A DNA stretch of 64,000 bases from Allopusillimonas sp008369125 (GTDB lineage Bacteria; Pseudomonadota; Gammaproteobacteria; Burkholderiales; Burkholderiaceae_B), in assembly GCF_008369125.1 (NCBI RefSeq), contig NZ_VOAY01000001.1, positions 682,001 to 746,000 of the forward strand, read 5' to 3'. Shown piece after piece: positions 34,389 to 43,273 of the stretch. Within the stretch, counting starts at the first letter, position 1. Every line of letters starts with the position of its first letter. The notes beneath the pieces are model-generated. The model made no database searches. It was not told the origin of the DNA and saw only the letters and a program-made list of their open reading frames with translations. The translations under genes and the position numbers were made by a program.

Positions 34389-36050
34389 ATGTCCAGTATT
34401 TACGATCAAGGTTTACCTAAAACTCCCGCCAATTACGCGCCCATTTCTCCGCTGTCATTTATCGAACGCAGTGCCAGTGTTTATCCAGACCAACTCGCTG
34501 TAATTCACGGCACGGGCCCCTCTGCGTTGCGCCGTACCTGGGCCGAGGTTTACGCGCGCTGCAGGCAGCTTGCCAGTGCACTCAGCAAAGACGGGATTGG
34601 CAAGGGCGATACGGTTGCCGTCATGATGCCCAACACCCCACCCATGGTTGAAGCGCATTTTGGTGTTCCCATGACGGGGGCGGTGCTCAATACATTGAAC
34701 ACACGGCTAGACCCTGAAATGATCGCCTATATGCTGGATCACGGCGAGGCCAAGGTCATTATCGTCGACACCGAATTTGCGTCGGTGGTTAGCAAGGCAA
34801 TTGGTTTGCGTACGAATACGCAGCCCATCAAGGTTATTGATGCCTCAGACGTGCTGTACACCGGCGGCAACGACACAGCAGGTGAAATCGAATACGAAGA
34901 TTACATCGCTGGCGGCGACCCTGATTATGCATGGGAACTACCCGGCGACGAATGGGATGCCATCGCGCTTAACTACACCAGCGGCACGACAGGCAAGCCC
35001 AAAGGGGTTGTGTACCACCATCGGGGCGCTGCAGCCGCGGCTATTTCAAATATTCTCGAATGGGACATGCCGCACCACGCTGTTTATCTTTGGACTTTGC
35101 CTATGTTCCACTGCAATGGGTGGTGCTTTCCGTGGGCAGTTGCTGCGCGTGCAGGGGTCAATGTGTGCCTGCGCCGGGTTGAGGTTCAAGCCATCTGTAA
35201 CGCCATGCGTGAGCATGGTGTCACGCACTATTGCGGCGCACCTATAGTTCACAGCCTGCTGGTTAATGCCCCGCAGAGCATGAAAGAAGGCATTCCTTCA
35301 GGGGTCAAGGCCATGGTGGCCGGTGCAGCGCCACCCGCATCCATGATAGAAGGCATGGAACGCCTGGGTTTCGACCTTTTGCACGTTTACGGCCTGACCG
35401 AAACATATGGCCCGGCCACGGTGTGCCCCAAGCACGATAGCTGGAACGATCTCGACATTGGTGAACGCGCGCGGCTTAATTCGCGTCAGGGCGTGGCCTA
35501 TCATCTTGAGCGTGGCATTGCCGTCATGGATGGCGAAACCATGCAGCCTGTGCCTGCAGATGGAGAAACCATGGGCGAGATCATGTTTCGGGGCAATATC
35601 GCCATGAAGGGGTATCTTAAAAACCCCGAGGCTACGCAAGAAGCGTTGCGAGGGGGGTGGTTTCATAGCGGTGATCTGGCTGTCATGTACCCGGACGGTT
35701 ACGTCAAAATCAAAGACCGAAATAAAGACATTATTATTTCAGGTGGTGAAAATATTTCTTCTATCGAAATTGAAGACGTGCTTTATCGCCACCCCGCTGT
35801 ACTGGCAGCTGCCGTAGTGGCACGGCCCGATGATAAGTGGGGTGAAACGCCATGCGCCTTTCTAGAACTTAAGGCTGATGCCGAGGTTACGTCTGACGAA
35901 ATTATTGCGCATTGCAAGAAGCACATGGCCAATTTCAAGGTGCCCAAAACCGTGTTGTTTTGCGAGTTGCCCAAAACATCTACCGGAAAAATCCAGAAAT
36001 TTGAGTTGCGCAAACGCGCCGAAGCGCTGAACGCGACGGTGGCCCAGTAG
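34389..36050 (+). CDS. AMP-forming acyl-CoA synthetase (medium-chain/AlkK or DmdB-like)
   Basis: Activates a carboxylic acid with ATP and CoA. The 553 residues contain the AMP-binding motif NYTSGTTGKPKGVVYHHRG, YGLTETYGPATVC, and the hinge/C-terminal signatures WFHSGDLAVMYPDGYVKIKD, IISGGENISSIEIED and the catalytic Lys in TSTGKIQKFELR. The N-terminus (SPLSFIERSASVYPDQLAVI) is that of the AlkK/3-methylmercaptopropionyl-CoA ligase group, which acts on medium-chain or branched acids. AAGGAG lies before the ATG. It is a single-gene unit: lrgB is upstream and yajQ downstream with a palindrome between. Substrate not determinable. Confidence 0.92.
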   Translation: MSSIYDQGLPKTPANYAPISPLSFIERSASVYPDQLAVIHGTGPSALRRTWAEVYARCRQLASALSKDGIGKGDTVAVMMPNTPPMVEAHFGVPMTGAVLNTLNTRLDPEMIAYMLDHGEAKVIIVDTEFASVVSKAIGLRTNTQPIKVIDASDVLYTGGNDTAGEIEYEDYIAGGDPDYAWELPGDEWDAIALNYTSGTTGKPKGVVYHHRGAAAAAISNILEWDMPHHAVYLWTLPMFHCNGWCFPWAVAARAGVNVCLRRVEVQAICNAMREHGVTHYCGAPIVHSLLVNAPQSMKEGIPSGVKAMVAGAAPPASMIEGMERLGFDLLHVYGLTETYGPATVCPKHDSWNDLDIGERARLNSRQGVAYHLERGIAVMDGETMQPVPADGETMGEIMFRGNIAMKGYLKNPEATQEALRGGWFHSGDLAVMYPDGYVKIKDRNKDIIISGGENISSIEIEDVLYRHPAVLAAAVVARPDDKWGETPCAFLELKADAEVTSDEIIAHCKKHMANFKVPKTVLFCELPKTSTGKIQKFELRKRAEALNATVAQ

Positions 36051-36083
36051 TTGTTGCCCTATTTACGGCATAATCGTTACTGT

Positions 36084-36112
36084 GCAAGAGCCATTAATTA
36101 ATGGCTTCTTGC
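36084..36112. terminator. Hairpin between acyl-CoA synthetase and yajQ genes
   Basis: GCCATTAATTAATGGC (36090-36105) is a perfect palindrome, extended by GCAAGA and TCTTGC outer arms. There is no T-run, so it may be a factor-dependent terminator or an operator for yajQ. Confidence 0.4.
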
Positions 36113-36160
36113 CAACAATTTTCATACGGGCGTGGCCCGTTGTCATACAGAGGTTGATGC

Positions 36161-36643
36161 ATGCCATCTTTTGATGTGGTTTCAGAGGTAGATAAACACG
36201 AACTTAGCAACGCGGTTGATCAAGCCAATCGCGAGATCGAAACTCGTTTTGACTTTAAGGGTACGGGCGCCGTGTTCGAGCTGGAAGGGTATGTGGTCAC
36301 CCAGTCTGCCCCCAGTGTTTTTCAGCTTAATCAAATGCTAGATATTTTGCGTGGCCGGTTAACAGCGCGCAGTATTGATATACGTTGCATGGAGATCGGT
36401 GATCCGCTCGAAAACGTTTCGGGTGCGCGGCGCAAGGTCACCGTACGTCAGGGCATTGAACAGGCGCAGTCCAAAAAGCTTATTGCTGCAATGAAAGCGG
36501 CCAAGCTCAAGGTTGAGTCACAGATCAATGGCGACAAGCTGCGCGTTACCGGAAAAAAACGCGATGACCTTCAGGCTGCCATGGCTTTGCTGCGTAAAAC
36601 AGATGTCGACCTGCCGCTGCAGTTCAACAACTTTCGTGATTGA
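36161..36643 (+). CDS. yajQ: YajQ-family nucleotide-binding protein (DUF520)
   Basis: Cytosolic 160-residue protein that starts MPSFDVVSEVDKHELSNAVD and has the conserved NREIETRFDFKGT, LRGRLTARSIDIRCM, RRKVTVRQGIEQ and the ending DVDLPLQFNNFRD, all standard for YajQ. Members bind nucleotides and some (Xanthomonas XC_3703) bind cyclic di-GMP and act with LysR regulators; YajQ also touches tRNA or ribosome-related functions in other bacteria. It stands as a single gene. The last codons and stop are the first unit of a 38-base repeat array that continues downstream. Confidence 0.94.
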   Translation: MPSFDVVSEVDKHELSNAVDQANREIETRFDFKGTGAVFELEGYVVTQSAPSVFQLNQMLDILRGRLTARSIDIRCMEIGDPLENVSGARRKVTVRQGIEQAQSKKLIAAMKAAKLKVESQINGDKLRVTGKKRDDLQAAMALLRKTDVDLPLQFNNFRD

Positions 36644-36786
36644 AGGGCAGATTCCTGGTCGAAATACAGACACGCGATGGAAGCGTGGGTGTCTGATTGA
36701 AAAGCTGGTACGTGATGGAAACGCGTATGCCTGTTCGAAAAACAGGTATGCGACTAAAGAGCAGCTGCCTGATCGACATGTATTTG
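36635..36786. repeat. 38-base degenerate tandem repeat starting in the yajQ 3' end
   Basis: Units start at 36635, 36673, 36711 and 36749, exactly 38 bases apart. The pattern is CGTGATGGAA, a variable eight or nine bases, CCTGNTCGAAA and a CAGGTA-like end. Unit one contains the yajQ stop. Units two and three also form hairpins (CGTATGCCTGTT 36724-36735 with AACAGGTATGCG 36741-36752). Confidence 0.85.
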
Positions 36787-36880
36787 TGTGGTTTGAATTA
36801 AACGTGGCAGCGCTTCGGCGCGCTGTCACGTAGTCTAGACCAGCCACCTTGCTTAAGATAGGCGCGTTTGTTGTGGCGCT

Positions 36881-37642
36881 TCAGGGTTTCAGGCGGTAGC
36901 CTGTCTTGAAGATTCTGGCCAGCAACAGCGCGCATAACAACAAGAAAAACAGCGTCATGCCCAGGCTAACGAATACGTTAACGTCGGCAATGCCGTAGAA
37001 GCTCCAGCGAAAGCCGCTTACCAGGTACACCACCGGGTTAAGCAGGGTAACTTTTTGCCAAAACGACGGCAGCATATCAATAGAATAAAAACTGCCACCC
37101 AGAAAGGTGAGCGGCGTAACAATGAGCAGCGGCACCAGTTGCAGCTTTTCAAAGCCATCGGCCCAGATGCCGATGATGAACCCAAAAAGGCTGAAGGTTA
37201 CTGAGGTAAGCACCAGAAACGTTAGCATCCAGATCGGGTGGTCTATATGCAGCGGTACAAAAAATTCTGCCGTCAAAAGAATAATGATCGCCAGCACAAT
37301 AGACTTGGTGGCTGCAGCACCTACATAGCTGACCACGATTTCCATGTGTGACACAGGCGCCGACAGAATCTCATAAATAGTGCCCGTAAACTTCGGAAAA
37401 TAAATACCGAAGGAGGCGTTGGAAATACTTTGCGTGAGCAATGAAAGCATGACCAGGCCGGGTACGATGAAGGCACCATAGCTAATGCCTTCTATTTCGG
37501 TAATGCGGTTACCAATGGCTGCGCCAAACACCACGAAATACAGCGACGTTGAGAGCACCGGCGCAACCAGGCTTTGTAGCAGGGTGCGCCAGCTTCGGGC
37601 CATTTCGAACAGATAAATGGCACGCATAGCATGAACGTTCAT
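36881..37642 (-). CDS. yadH: ABC-2 type permease (YadH-like)
   Basis: Integral membrane subunit of an exporter, 253 residues with six helices. It opens MNVHAMRAIYLFEMARSWRT and has QSLVAPVLSTSLYFVVFGAA, and the ABC-2 signature region around LLIVTPLTFLGGSFYSIDML. Length and motifs match E. coli YadH. The start overlaps the 3' end of the ATPase gene by four bases, so the pair is one operon. YadGH transporters are poorly characterised and may export lipids or drugs. The ATG at 37642 is the natural start, close to the end of the upstream gene. Confidence 0.92.
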   Translation of the reverse strand: MNVHAMRAIYLFEMARSWRTLLQSLVAPVLSTSLYFVVFGAAIGNRITEIEGISYGAFIVPGLVMLSLLTQSISNASFGIYFPKFTGTIYEILSAPVSHMEIVVSYVGAAATKSIVLAIIILLTAEFFVPLHIDHPIWMLTFLVLTSVTFSLFGFIIGIWADGFEKLQLVPLLIVTPLTFLGGSFYSIDMLPSFWQKVTLLNPVVYLVSGFRWSFYGIADVNVFVSLGMTLFFLLLCALLLARIFKTGYRLKP

Positions 37643-38568
37643 TTTGCTTCCTGCAGTAATTGAACGAAGATTTCTTCCAGTGAGCTTTGCTTGGTGCGCA
37701 GGTCTTTGAAGTGGACATCCGCATGTCGCAATGCGTCAAACAGTTGGGTGATGGCGTTTTGACCTGCGTGTATATCGTAGGTGTAGACCAGTTCGCAGGG
37801 GTCGTTTGGCGACGTTTCTAGCTTGAATGCGGCCAGCGATGCCGGTATGGTCGGCAAAGGCTGCTGCAATTGCAACAGCAATTGTTTTTTGCCCAGCTTT
37901 TGCATCAGCTCAACCTTGTTCTCAACCAGTACGATCTCACCGTTGTTGATGACGCCGACGCGGTCAGCCATGTCTTCGGCTTCTTCGATATAGTGTGTTG
38001 TGAGAATAATGGTGACACCCGTGCTACGCAGCGTGCGCACCAGCGCCCACATGTCTTTGCGCAATGAAACGTCTACTCCGGCTGTGGGTTCGTCCAGAAA
38101 GAGTATTTGCGGCTCATGCGCCAGCGCCTTGGCGATAAGTACACGGCGCTTCATGCCGCCAGACAGCGTGATGAGCTTATTGTCTTTTTTATCCCAGAGC
38201 GACAGCGATCGCAGCACTTTTTCGATATGTGCGGGGTCGCGTGGCTTGCCAAACAGGCCGCGACTAAAGCTGACGGTAGCCCAAACGGTTTCAAACGCGT
38301 CGGTAGTAAGTTCTTGGGGAACCAGGCCGATTTTTGCGCGCGCTTCACGATAGTTTTTGACAATGTCGTGCCCATCGGCCAGCACGGTGCCACTGCTCGC
38401 GTTGATCAGGCCGCAGATGACGCTGATCAGCGTGGTTTTGCCCGCCCCGTTGGGCCCAAGTAATGCAAAGATTTCACCGCGGCGAATATCCAGGTTAATG
38501 TCTTTAAGTGCCTGGAAGCCGCCTGCGTAGGTTTTGTTCAGGCCTGCTATTGAGATGACTGGCTGCAT
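37639..38568 (-). CDS. yadG: ABC transporter ATP-binding protein (YadG-like)
   Basis: Cytosolic ATPase of the exporter, 309 residues. Walker A GPNGAGKTTLISVICGL, the signature LSGGMKRRVLIAKAL, Walker B ILFLDEPTAGVD and the switch His in TTHYIEEAEDMADR are intact. The C-terminal 80 residues form the accessory domain usual in this group. The start is ATG 38568 (MQPVISIAGLNKTYAGGFQA); an upstream in-frame start at 38595 has no site. It is followed by the YadH-like permease with a four-base overlap. Divergent from the NAD(P)HX repair gene. Confidence 0.93.
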   Translation of the reverse strand: MQPVISIAGLNKTYAGGFQALKDINLDIRRGEIFALLGPNGAGKTTLISVICGLINASSGTVLADGHDIVKNYREARAKIGLVPQELTTDAFETVWATVSFSRGLFGKPRDPAHIEKVLRSLSLWDKKDNKLITLSGGMKRRVLIAKALAHEPQILFLDEPTAGVDVSLRKDMWALVRTLRSTGVTIILTTHYIEEAEDMADRVGVINNGEIVLVENKVELMQKLGKKQLLLQLQQPLPTIPASLAAFKLETSPNDPCELVYTYDIHAGQNAITQLFDALRHADVHFKDLRTKQSSLEEIFVQLLQEAK

Positions 38569-38736
38569 AATGATTTTCCGATGACACTCGGGCACAATAG
38601 CATATTCGAAGCCTTAAGTTCAGCGTCGGCTCATCGCTCTAGGCGCCATGCTGTGCAGGGCTGATATTAGTCTTATTCTGCTGCGCAGAAATGCCGCAGA
38701 AGTTGTCCGCTACAAGGCGGGCGAGGGTGTTCTTTC

Positions 38737-40212
38737 ATGGATAAAGCCGCTTACGCGCACGCTTTACTTACTCCCAGCCAAATGTATGCGGCCGACAAGG
38801 CCGCCATGAAGGCGGGCGTGTCGGGTCCGGCGCTTATGGAGGCAGCTGGCGCGGCTGTTGCCCAGGCCGTTATCGCGCGCTGGTCCCCCCGCCCGGTGTC
38901 AGTGCTGTGCGGCCCCGGCAATAACGGTGGCGACGGCTTTGTTGCCGCTCGTCATTTGCAGAATGCGGGTTGGCCTGTACGGCTCGGGCTGCTTGGCGCA
39001 CCCGATGCGCTGTCGGGCGACGCCGCCCATCATGCCCGTTTGTGGGCTAGCGTGGTGGAGCCCATGTCTCCCGCTTTGCTCGAGGGGGCCGGTCTCGTCA
39101 TTGATGCGTTGTTCGGCGCGGGTCTTTCGCGGCCGCTTGATGGCGTGGCGGCTGATACCGTTTCGGCGCTGGCAGGCAGCGGACTACCCGTGTGTGCGGT
39201 TGACGTGCCCAGCGGCCTCGACGGTGGCAGCGGCGCAGCACGGGGCTCTGTGGCTTCAGCGTGTTTAACTGTTACGTTTTTTCGCAAAAAGCCCGGTCAT
39301 TTGCTTTTGCCGGGTCGGCAAAAGTGCGGCGACGTGGTGGTGGCTGATATTGGCATTCCTGACGCCGTGCTCAATACTATCGAGCCACTGGTTTTTGAAA
39401 ACAACCCTGCGCTGTGGCTGCACGCGTTTCCTTGGCCGCGTGTCGATGCACACAAGTATCAGCGTGGGCATGCACTGGTTGTAGGGGGGCGTATTATGAC
39501 CGGCGCTGCCCGCCTGGCGGCAACGGCCTGTGCACGCATGGGCGCCGGGCTGGTTACGGTCGCGGCACCGTTACTGTCTTGGCCTATCTATGCGTCGGCC
39601 CTTACCAGCATTATGGTGCACCCTATACGCGAATCAGGGTCGTTGGGCGACATCCTGGCTGATGCCCGTATCAATGTCGTCGTACTGGGACCGGGTGCGG
39701 GTATTTCTGAGCTCACGCGGCGTCAGGCGTTGCAGGTGCTGCAAGGAGAACGGGCGACGGTGCTCGACGCCGACGCGATTAGTGTGTTTGGCAATGACCC
39801 CCAGGTGTTTTTTGACGCTATTCAGGGGCCGTGTGTGCTAACGCCGCATGATGGCGAGTTCAGTCGCATCTTTCCGGGCGAGGGTAGCAGGCTGGAGCGC
39901 GCGCTCAATGCCGCGCGACTCAGCGGCGCGGTCGTCGTGTTAAAGGGCGCTGACACCGTTATTGCCGCACCAGACGGACGTGCTGTTATTAATAGCAATG
40001 CACCGCCTCAACTTGCCACGGGCGGCACCGGCGACGTTCTAGCCGGCATGACAGCTGGCCTGATTGCACAAGGCATGCCTCTCTTTGACGCAGCTGCGGC
40101 GGCTGTTTGGTTGCACGGCGAGGCGGCACGCCTGTATGGCATAGGTCTTATCTCAGAAGATCTGCCGGGCATGCTGCCCCGCGTACTGCGGCGGCTCAGG
40201 CATCACAGTTAG
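38737..40212 (+). CDS. nnr: Bifunctional NAD(P)H-hydrate epimerase/ADP-dependent dehydratase
   Basis: Repairs damaged NADHX and NADPHX. 491 residues in two domains. The N-terminal YjeF_N epimerase has GPGNNGGDGFVAARHLQNAG, DALFGAGLSRPLDG and VDVPSGLDGGSG. The C-terminal YjeF_C kinase-fold dehydratase has HALVVGGRIMTGAARLAA, LTPHDGEFSRIFPGEG, VVLKGADTVIAAPDGRAVIN and ATGGTGDVLAGMTAGLIAQG. The ATG at 38737 has GAGGGT a few bases earlier. It is followed about 80 bases later by a HAD hydrolase gene in the same direction. A complete, ordinary housekeeping enzyme. Confidence 0.95.
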   Translation: MDKAAYAHALLTPSQMYAADKAAMKAGVSGPALMEAAGAAVAQAVIARWSPRPVSVLCGPGNNGGDGFVAARHLQNAGWPVRLGLLGAPDALSGDAAHHARLWASVVEPMSPALLEGAGLVIDALFGAGLSRPLDGVAADTVSALAGSGLPVCAVDVPSGLDGGSGAARGSVASACLTVTFFRKKPGHLLLPGRQKCGDVVVADIGIPDAVLNTIEPLVFENNPALWLHAFPWPRVDAHKYQRGHALVVGGRIMTGAARLAATACARMGAGLVTVAAPLLSWPIYASALTSIMVHPIRESGSLGDILADARINVVVLGPGAGISELTRRQALQVLQGERATVLDADAISVFGNDPQVFFDAIQGPCVLTPHDGEFSRIFPGEGSRLERALNAARLSGAVVVLKGADTVIAAPDGRAVINSNAPPQLATGGTGDVLAGMTAGLIAQGMPLFDAAAAAVWLHGEAARLYGIGLISEDLPGMLPRVLRRLRHHS

Positions 40213-40292
40213 GTGCTCGCGGTAAACTTAACACTATCGATCCCGCTGGGCATCATCGCTCAAGCCCGGCGTATCACACAAGGTATGTGCCC

Positions 40293-41144
40293 ATGTCCGA
40301 TGTAATTGCCCTGGTTTTTGATTTTGACGATACGCTGGCGCCTGACAGCACGTCAGGGTTTCTGGCCGATATGGGTGTTGACGTTGAGCAATTCTGGGCC
40401 CAGGAAGTGGGGCCGTTACTGGCGCAACAAGATTGGGATCCGGTACCCGCCTACCTGTACAAAATGATAGAGCTGTCTCGGTCAGTCAGCCATGGCACAA
40501 TTACACGTGAGCGGCTCCAACAATGGGGCAGCCGTTTGCCACTGCATTCGGGCGTTGAAACCCTGTTCAGCCGTCTTCGCACTACCGTTCAGGCGCAGCA
40601 CCCGCAAATACAGATTGAGTTTTACCTGATTACCAGTGGCATCGGCGATGTCGTGCGCAGCACATCTATTGCGAGCGAGTTCACAGATATCTGGGCTTCT
40701 GAATTTATATATGACTCGCAAACGTCAGGTATTGAATTTCCGCGGCGTATTGTCAGTTTTACCGACAAAACACGTTATCTGTTTCATATTCAAAAAGGCA
40801 TTATCGGGCCAGCCTCACGCAACAAGCCGTTTGAGGTCAATCGTAAAATCCCCGAAGACAGGCTGCGTGTGCCTTTCGAACAAATGATATTTGTGGGTGA
40901 TGGTTACACAGACATTCCGTGCTTTTCTCTTATACGCCGATCAGGTGGGGTAGCGTTCGGCGTATGGGACCCAAAACATCGAGACAAGCGCAGCCGGGCT
41001 TGGGGCTTCATCCAGGAGGGCAGGGTCTCTAACCTGAATCAGGCGCGCTACGATGATGAAGCCGAGCTATATCAATGGCTGGAAGAGGCGGTCGATAGCA
41101 TCGCCAGCCGCATGGCGATCAGCAACCGGATCTACCGTGGCTGA
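40293..41144 (+). CDS. HAD-superfamily hydrolase
   Basis: Cytosolic phosphatase-like protein of 283 residues. Motif I is LVFDFDDTLAPDSTSG (nucleophile Asp about 11 and acid Asp about 13), motif II the Ser in FYLITSGIGD, and motif IV FVGDGYTDIPCFSLI. A large helical cap lies between motif I and motif II. The ATG at 40293 (MSDVIALVFDFD) is chosen, with AAGG upstream; a longer frame enters the preceding gene. The substrate is unknown; the form resembles phosphoserine-phosphatase-like HADs. Its stop overlaps the probable GTG start of tadA, so the two may be coupled. Confidence 0.85.
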   Translation: MSDVIALVFDFDDTLAPDSTSGFLADMGVDVEQFWAQEVGPLLAQQDWDPVPAYLYKMIELSRSVSHGTITRERLQQWGSRLPLHSGVETLFSRLRTTVQAQHPQIQIEFYLITSGIGDVVRSTSIASEFTDIWASEFIYDSQTSGIEFPRRIVSFTDKTRYLFHIQKGIIGPASRNKPFEVNRKIPEDRLRVPFEQMIFVGDGYTDIPCFSLIRRSGGVAFGVWDPKHRDKRSRAWGFIQEGRVSNLNQARYDDEAELYQWLEEAVDSIASRMAISNRIYRG

Positions 41145-41697
41145 GCCGGAAATCTCCACGCTGACACTGCCGGCGGCAATGCTTACAGTGCCTTCTGATG
41201 CGGTGTTCAGCCAGTTTGATGAAGAGGCTATGCGCATGGCGCTGGCGCAAGCCAGGCTGGCGCGTGACGCAGGTGAGGTACCCGTGGGGGCCGTGGTACT
41301 CGATGGTTCAGGCAATGTACTTGGTCATGGGTTTAACCGCACTATCTCAGGCCATGACCCCACAGCACACGCCGAAATCGTGGCATTACGGCACGCTGCT
41401 ATAGCCATGCAAAACTATCGGCTGCCTGATGCCTCGCTTTACGTCACGCTTGAACCCTGTGTCATGTGCATGGGCGCGATGCTGCACGCTCGCTTGCGCC
41501 GCATTGTGTATGGCGCCACTGACCCTAAAACGGGTGCCTGCGGCAGCGTGCTCACGCTGCAGTCTCAGCCCCAGTTAAATCATCAGACACAGGTTGTAGG
41601 TGGTTTGCTGGCTGCAGAATGCGGTGATCTGCTGCGACAGTTTTTTCGCGAACGTCGCCAGGCCAAGCGCAAAGCACCAATTACTGACGCCTTGTAA
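41137..41697 (+). CDS. tadA: tRNA-specific adenosine deaminase
   Basis: Converts A34 to inosine in tRNA-Arg(ACG), an essential zinc enzyme. The zinc site reads TAHAEIVALR (His78, catalytic Glu80) and EPCVMCMGAML (Cys108, Cys111), numbered from the GTG. The core EVPVGAVVLDGSGNVLGHGF and the RRIVYGATDPKTGACGSVL segment are typical. The start is uncertain: GTG 41137 overlaps the stop of the HAD gene, while ATG 41179 gives a protein of more typical length (172 residues); neither has a good ribosome site. The C-terminal FFRERRQAKRK is basic, as in other TadA proteins. Confidence 0.92.
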   Translation: MAEPEISTLTLPAAMLTVPSDAVFSQFDEEAMRMALAQARLARDAGEVPVGAVVLDGSGNVLGHGFNRTISGHDPTAHAEIVALRHAAIAMQNYRLPDASLYVTLEPCVMCMGAMLHARLRRIVYGATDPKTGACGSVLTLQSQPQLNHQTQVVGGLLAAECGDLLRQFFRERRQAKRKAPITDAL

Positions 41698-41877
41698 GCT
41701 AGAGGTGGTTGTTTCCCCCGCTTGCACAAGCCCGTAACTGTGTGCGTCGACTGAAACTGGCACACCAGGACGTGCACGCAGTGCATATTACGCAATCACT
41801 GCGCGCGATGTTTTGTACGTGTGTTGCCCGGGTGTATTACCATTATGTCTGTCAACATTCAGCAGGAACTCGCTCTC

Positions 41878-43167
41878 ATGGCCAAGGCTCGCACCCACGC
41901 TCACCCCGACACGGCAACCGACGTCGTCGAGAATCAAAACAGCGCGGGCAAACCCGCCAAACGTGCCAAGCGCACAGCCGCCGGGGTCAAGAAGGGGGTA
42001 AAAGCGGGCCAGGCACATGATGCTGATCAGAGTCCTAGCCAGAGCCAGAGCCAAGTTAAGAGCAAAAACCAGGGCGAGAGCAAAGGCCAGGCTAAGAGCA
42101 CAAGCCAGACCAAGAACAAAACCGAGCCTAAGAGCAAAAACCAGGTCAAGAGCGCAAGCCAGCAGGCCAAGAGCAAAAGCCAAGCCAAGAGCGCCAGCGA
42201 GGCCATTGTTCACGCGCATTCTGGCAACGACGACCACGACCACGACCACGAGCATAATCATGCGCACAGCCATCCGGCGCCCGGCGGCATTTATCTGTTT
42301 TCACCTTCGGGGGCTGTAACGGATGCGACCGCGCTTGAGAAAGCACGTACCCGGTTGAGCTCGCTGGGGTTTCGTACGGCTGTTGACCGCACGGTGCTGG
42401 CTGTGCATGAGCGATTTGCCGGTACCGATAAACAGCGTCTGGCGGCCATTGCCCGTTCCTTGAAACAAAAGCATCCTGTGGTCATGGCAACGCGGGGTGG
42501 TTATGGTTTGTCCAGGCTGTTGCCCTTTATTGACTGGCAGGCTGTCGCAGACAGTGGCAAAACCTTCATTGGGCAAAGTGATTTCACGGCATTTAATCTG
42601 GCCTTGCTGGCCAAAACTGGGGCTTGCAGCTATGCCGGGCCCACAGCAATTTATGATTTCGGCGCTCCACGTATGGACGACCTTACGGCCGCGCTGTTTG
42701 TGGAAGCCATGCACGGTGAGCTCGAGGTACTGGGCTTTGAAACCGAAGACGCTGATCCGGTCGATGCACGCGGCGTGCTGTGGGGCGGCAATCTGGCCAT
42801 GGTGGCATCGCTGGTAGGCACGCCTTATATGCCCAAGATACGGGGTGGCATCCTGTTTCTCGAAGATATAAGCGAACATCCGTTCCGTGTCGAGCGCATG
42901 CTCACGCAGTTGTGGCATGCGGGCATACTGGGCCAGCAGAAGGCCATTCTGTTGGGTCGCTTCACCGAATATCGCCTGGGCGCCATCGATAATGGCTATG
43001 ATTTGCCTGCCGTCGTTGCCTGGTTGCGCGAGCATGTCAAAGTGCCGGTGATTACAGGGTTGCCCTATGGGCATGCCAAAGTAAAGGCAACATTGCCCAT
43101 AGGCCGCAAGGTTGGCATCGCCACCGAGCCTGGCCTGGCGCACTTGGTGCTCGAAGAGCGCCATTAA
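41878..43167 (+). CDS. ldcA: LD-carboxypeptidase (LdcA/MccF, S66) with low-complexity and His-rich N-terminal extension
   Basis: Cleaves the terminal D-Ala from muropeptide tetrapeptides during peptidoglycan recycling. The S66 domain begins about residue 137 (GGIYLFSPSGAV) and shows VMATRGGYGLSRLLPFIDW, the nucleophile elbow FIGQSDFTAF (Ser), LWGGNLAMVASLVGTPY, ILFLEDISE with the Glu, and GLPYGHAKVKATLPIG with the His. Before it is an unusual 130-residue extension: a Lys/Ser/Gln repeat region (about 52-108) and a His/Asp/Glu-rich segment (112-132, HDHDHEHNHAHSH) able to bind metal. The ATG at 41878 is preferred because AGGA precedes it; starts at 41845 and 41821 are also open. No signal peptide is seen. 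Confidence 0.88.
   Translation: MAKARTHAHPDTATDVVENQNSAGKPAKRAKRTAAGVKKGVKAGQAHDADQSPSQSQSQVKSKNQGESKGQAKSTSQTKNKTEPKSKNQVKSASQQAKSKSQAKSASEAIVHAHSGNDDHDHDHEHNHAHSHPAPGGIYLFSPSGAVTDATALEKARTRLSSLGFRTAVDRTVLAVHERFAGTDKQRLAAIARSLKQKHPVVMATRGGYGLSRLLPFIDWQAVADSGKTFIGQSDFTAFNLALLAKTGACSYAGPTAIYDFGAPRMDDLTAALFVEAMHGELEVLGFETEDADPVDARGVLWGGNLAMVASLVGTPYMPKIRGGILFLEDISEHPFRVERMLTQLWHAGILGQQKAILLGRFTEYRLGAIDNGYDLPAVVAWLREHVKVPVITGLPYGHAKVKATLPIGRKVGIATEPGLAHLVLEERH
42031..42200. repeat. Degenerate short repeats inside ldcA
   Basis: AGCCAG, AAGAGC, AAAAACCAG and GCCAAGAGC units recur in frame and encode the Lys/Ser/Gln-rich part of the N-terminal extension. The longest recurrence, AAGAGCAAAAACCAG, appears twice. 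Confidence 0.7.
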
Positions 43168-43174
43168 GTGGGCT

Positions 43175-43196
43175 CGCCGGGCCTCTTGGCCTGGCG
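43175..43196. terminator. GC-rich hairpin after ldcA
   Basis: CGCCGGGCC (43175-43183) and GGCCTGGCG (43188-43196) pair with one mismatch around a TCTT loop. No T-run follows, so termination strength is uncertain. Confidence 0.45.
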
Positions 43197-43273
43197 GCAA
43201 GCATGCATGCGTGGGGCTTGTTAAACTAGTGGGTTGTTCTGTGTTCTGAATTACTTACTGCGAACCCCACCCC

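Noticed and set aside
41788..42273. Ala/Leu-rich hydrophobic frame antisense to the ldcA extension
   Set aside because: It is the reverse translation of the repeats; it mimics membrane helices but has no start signal.
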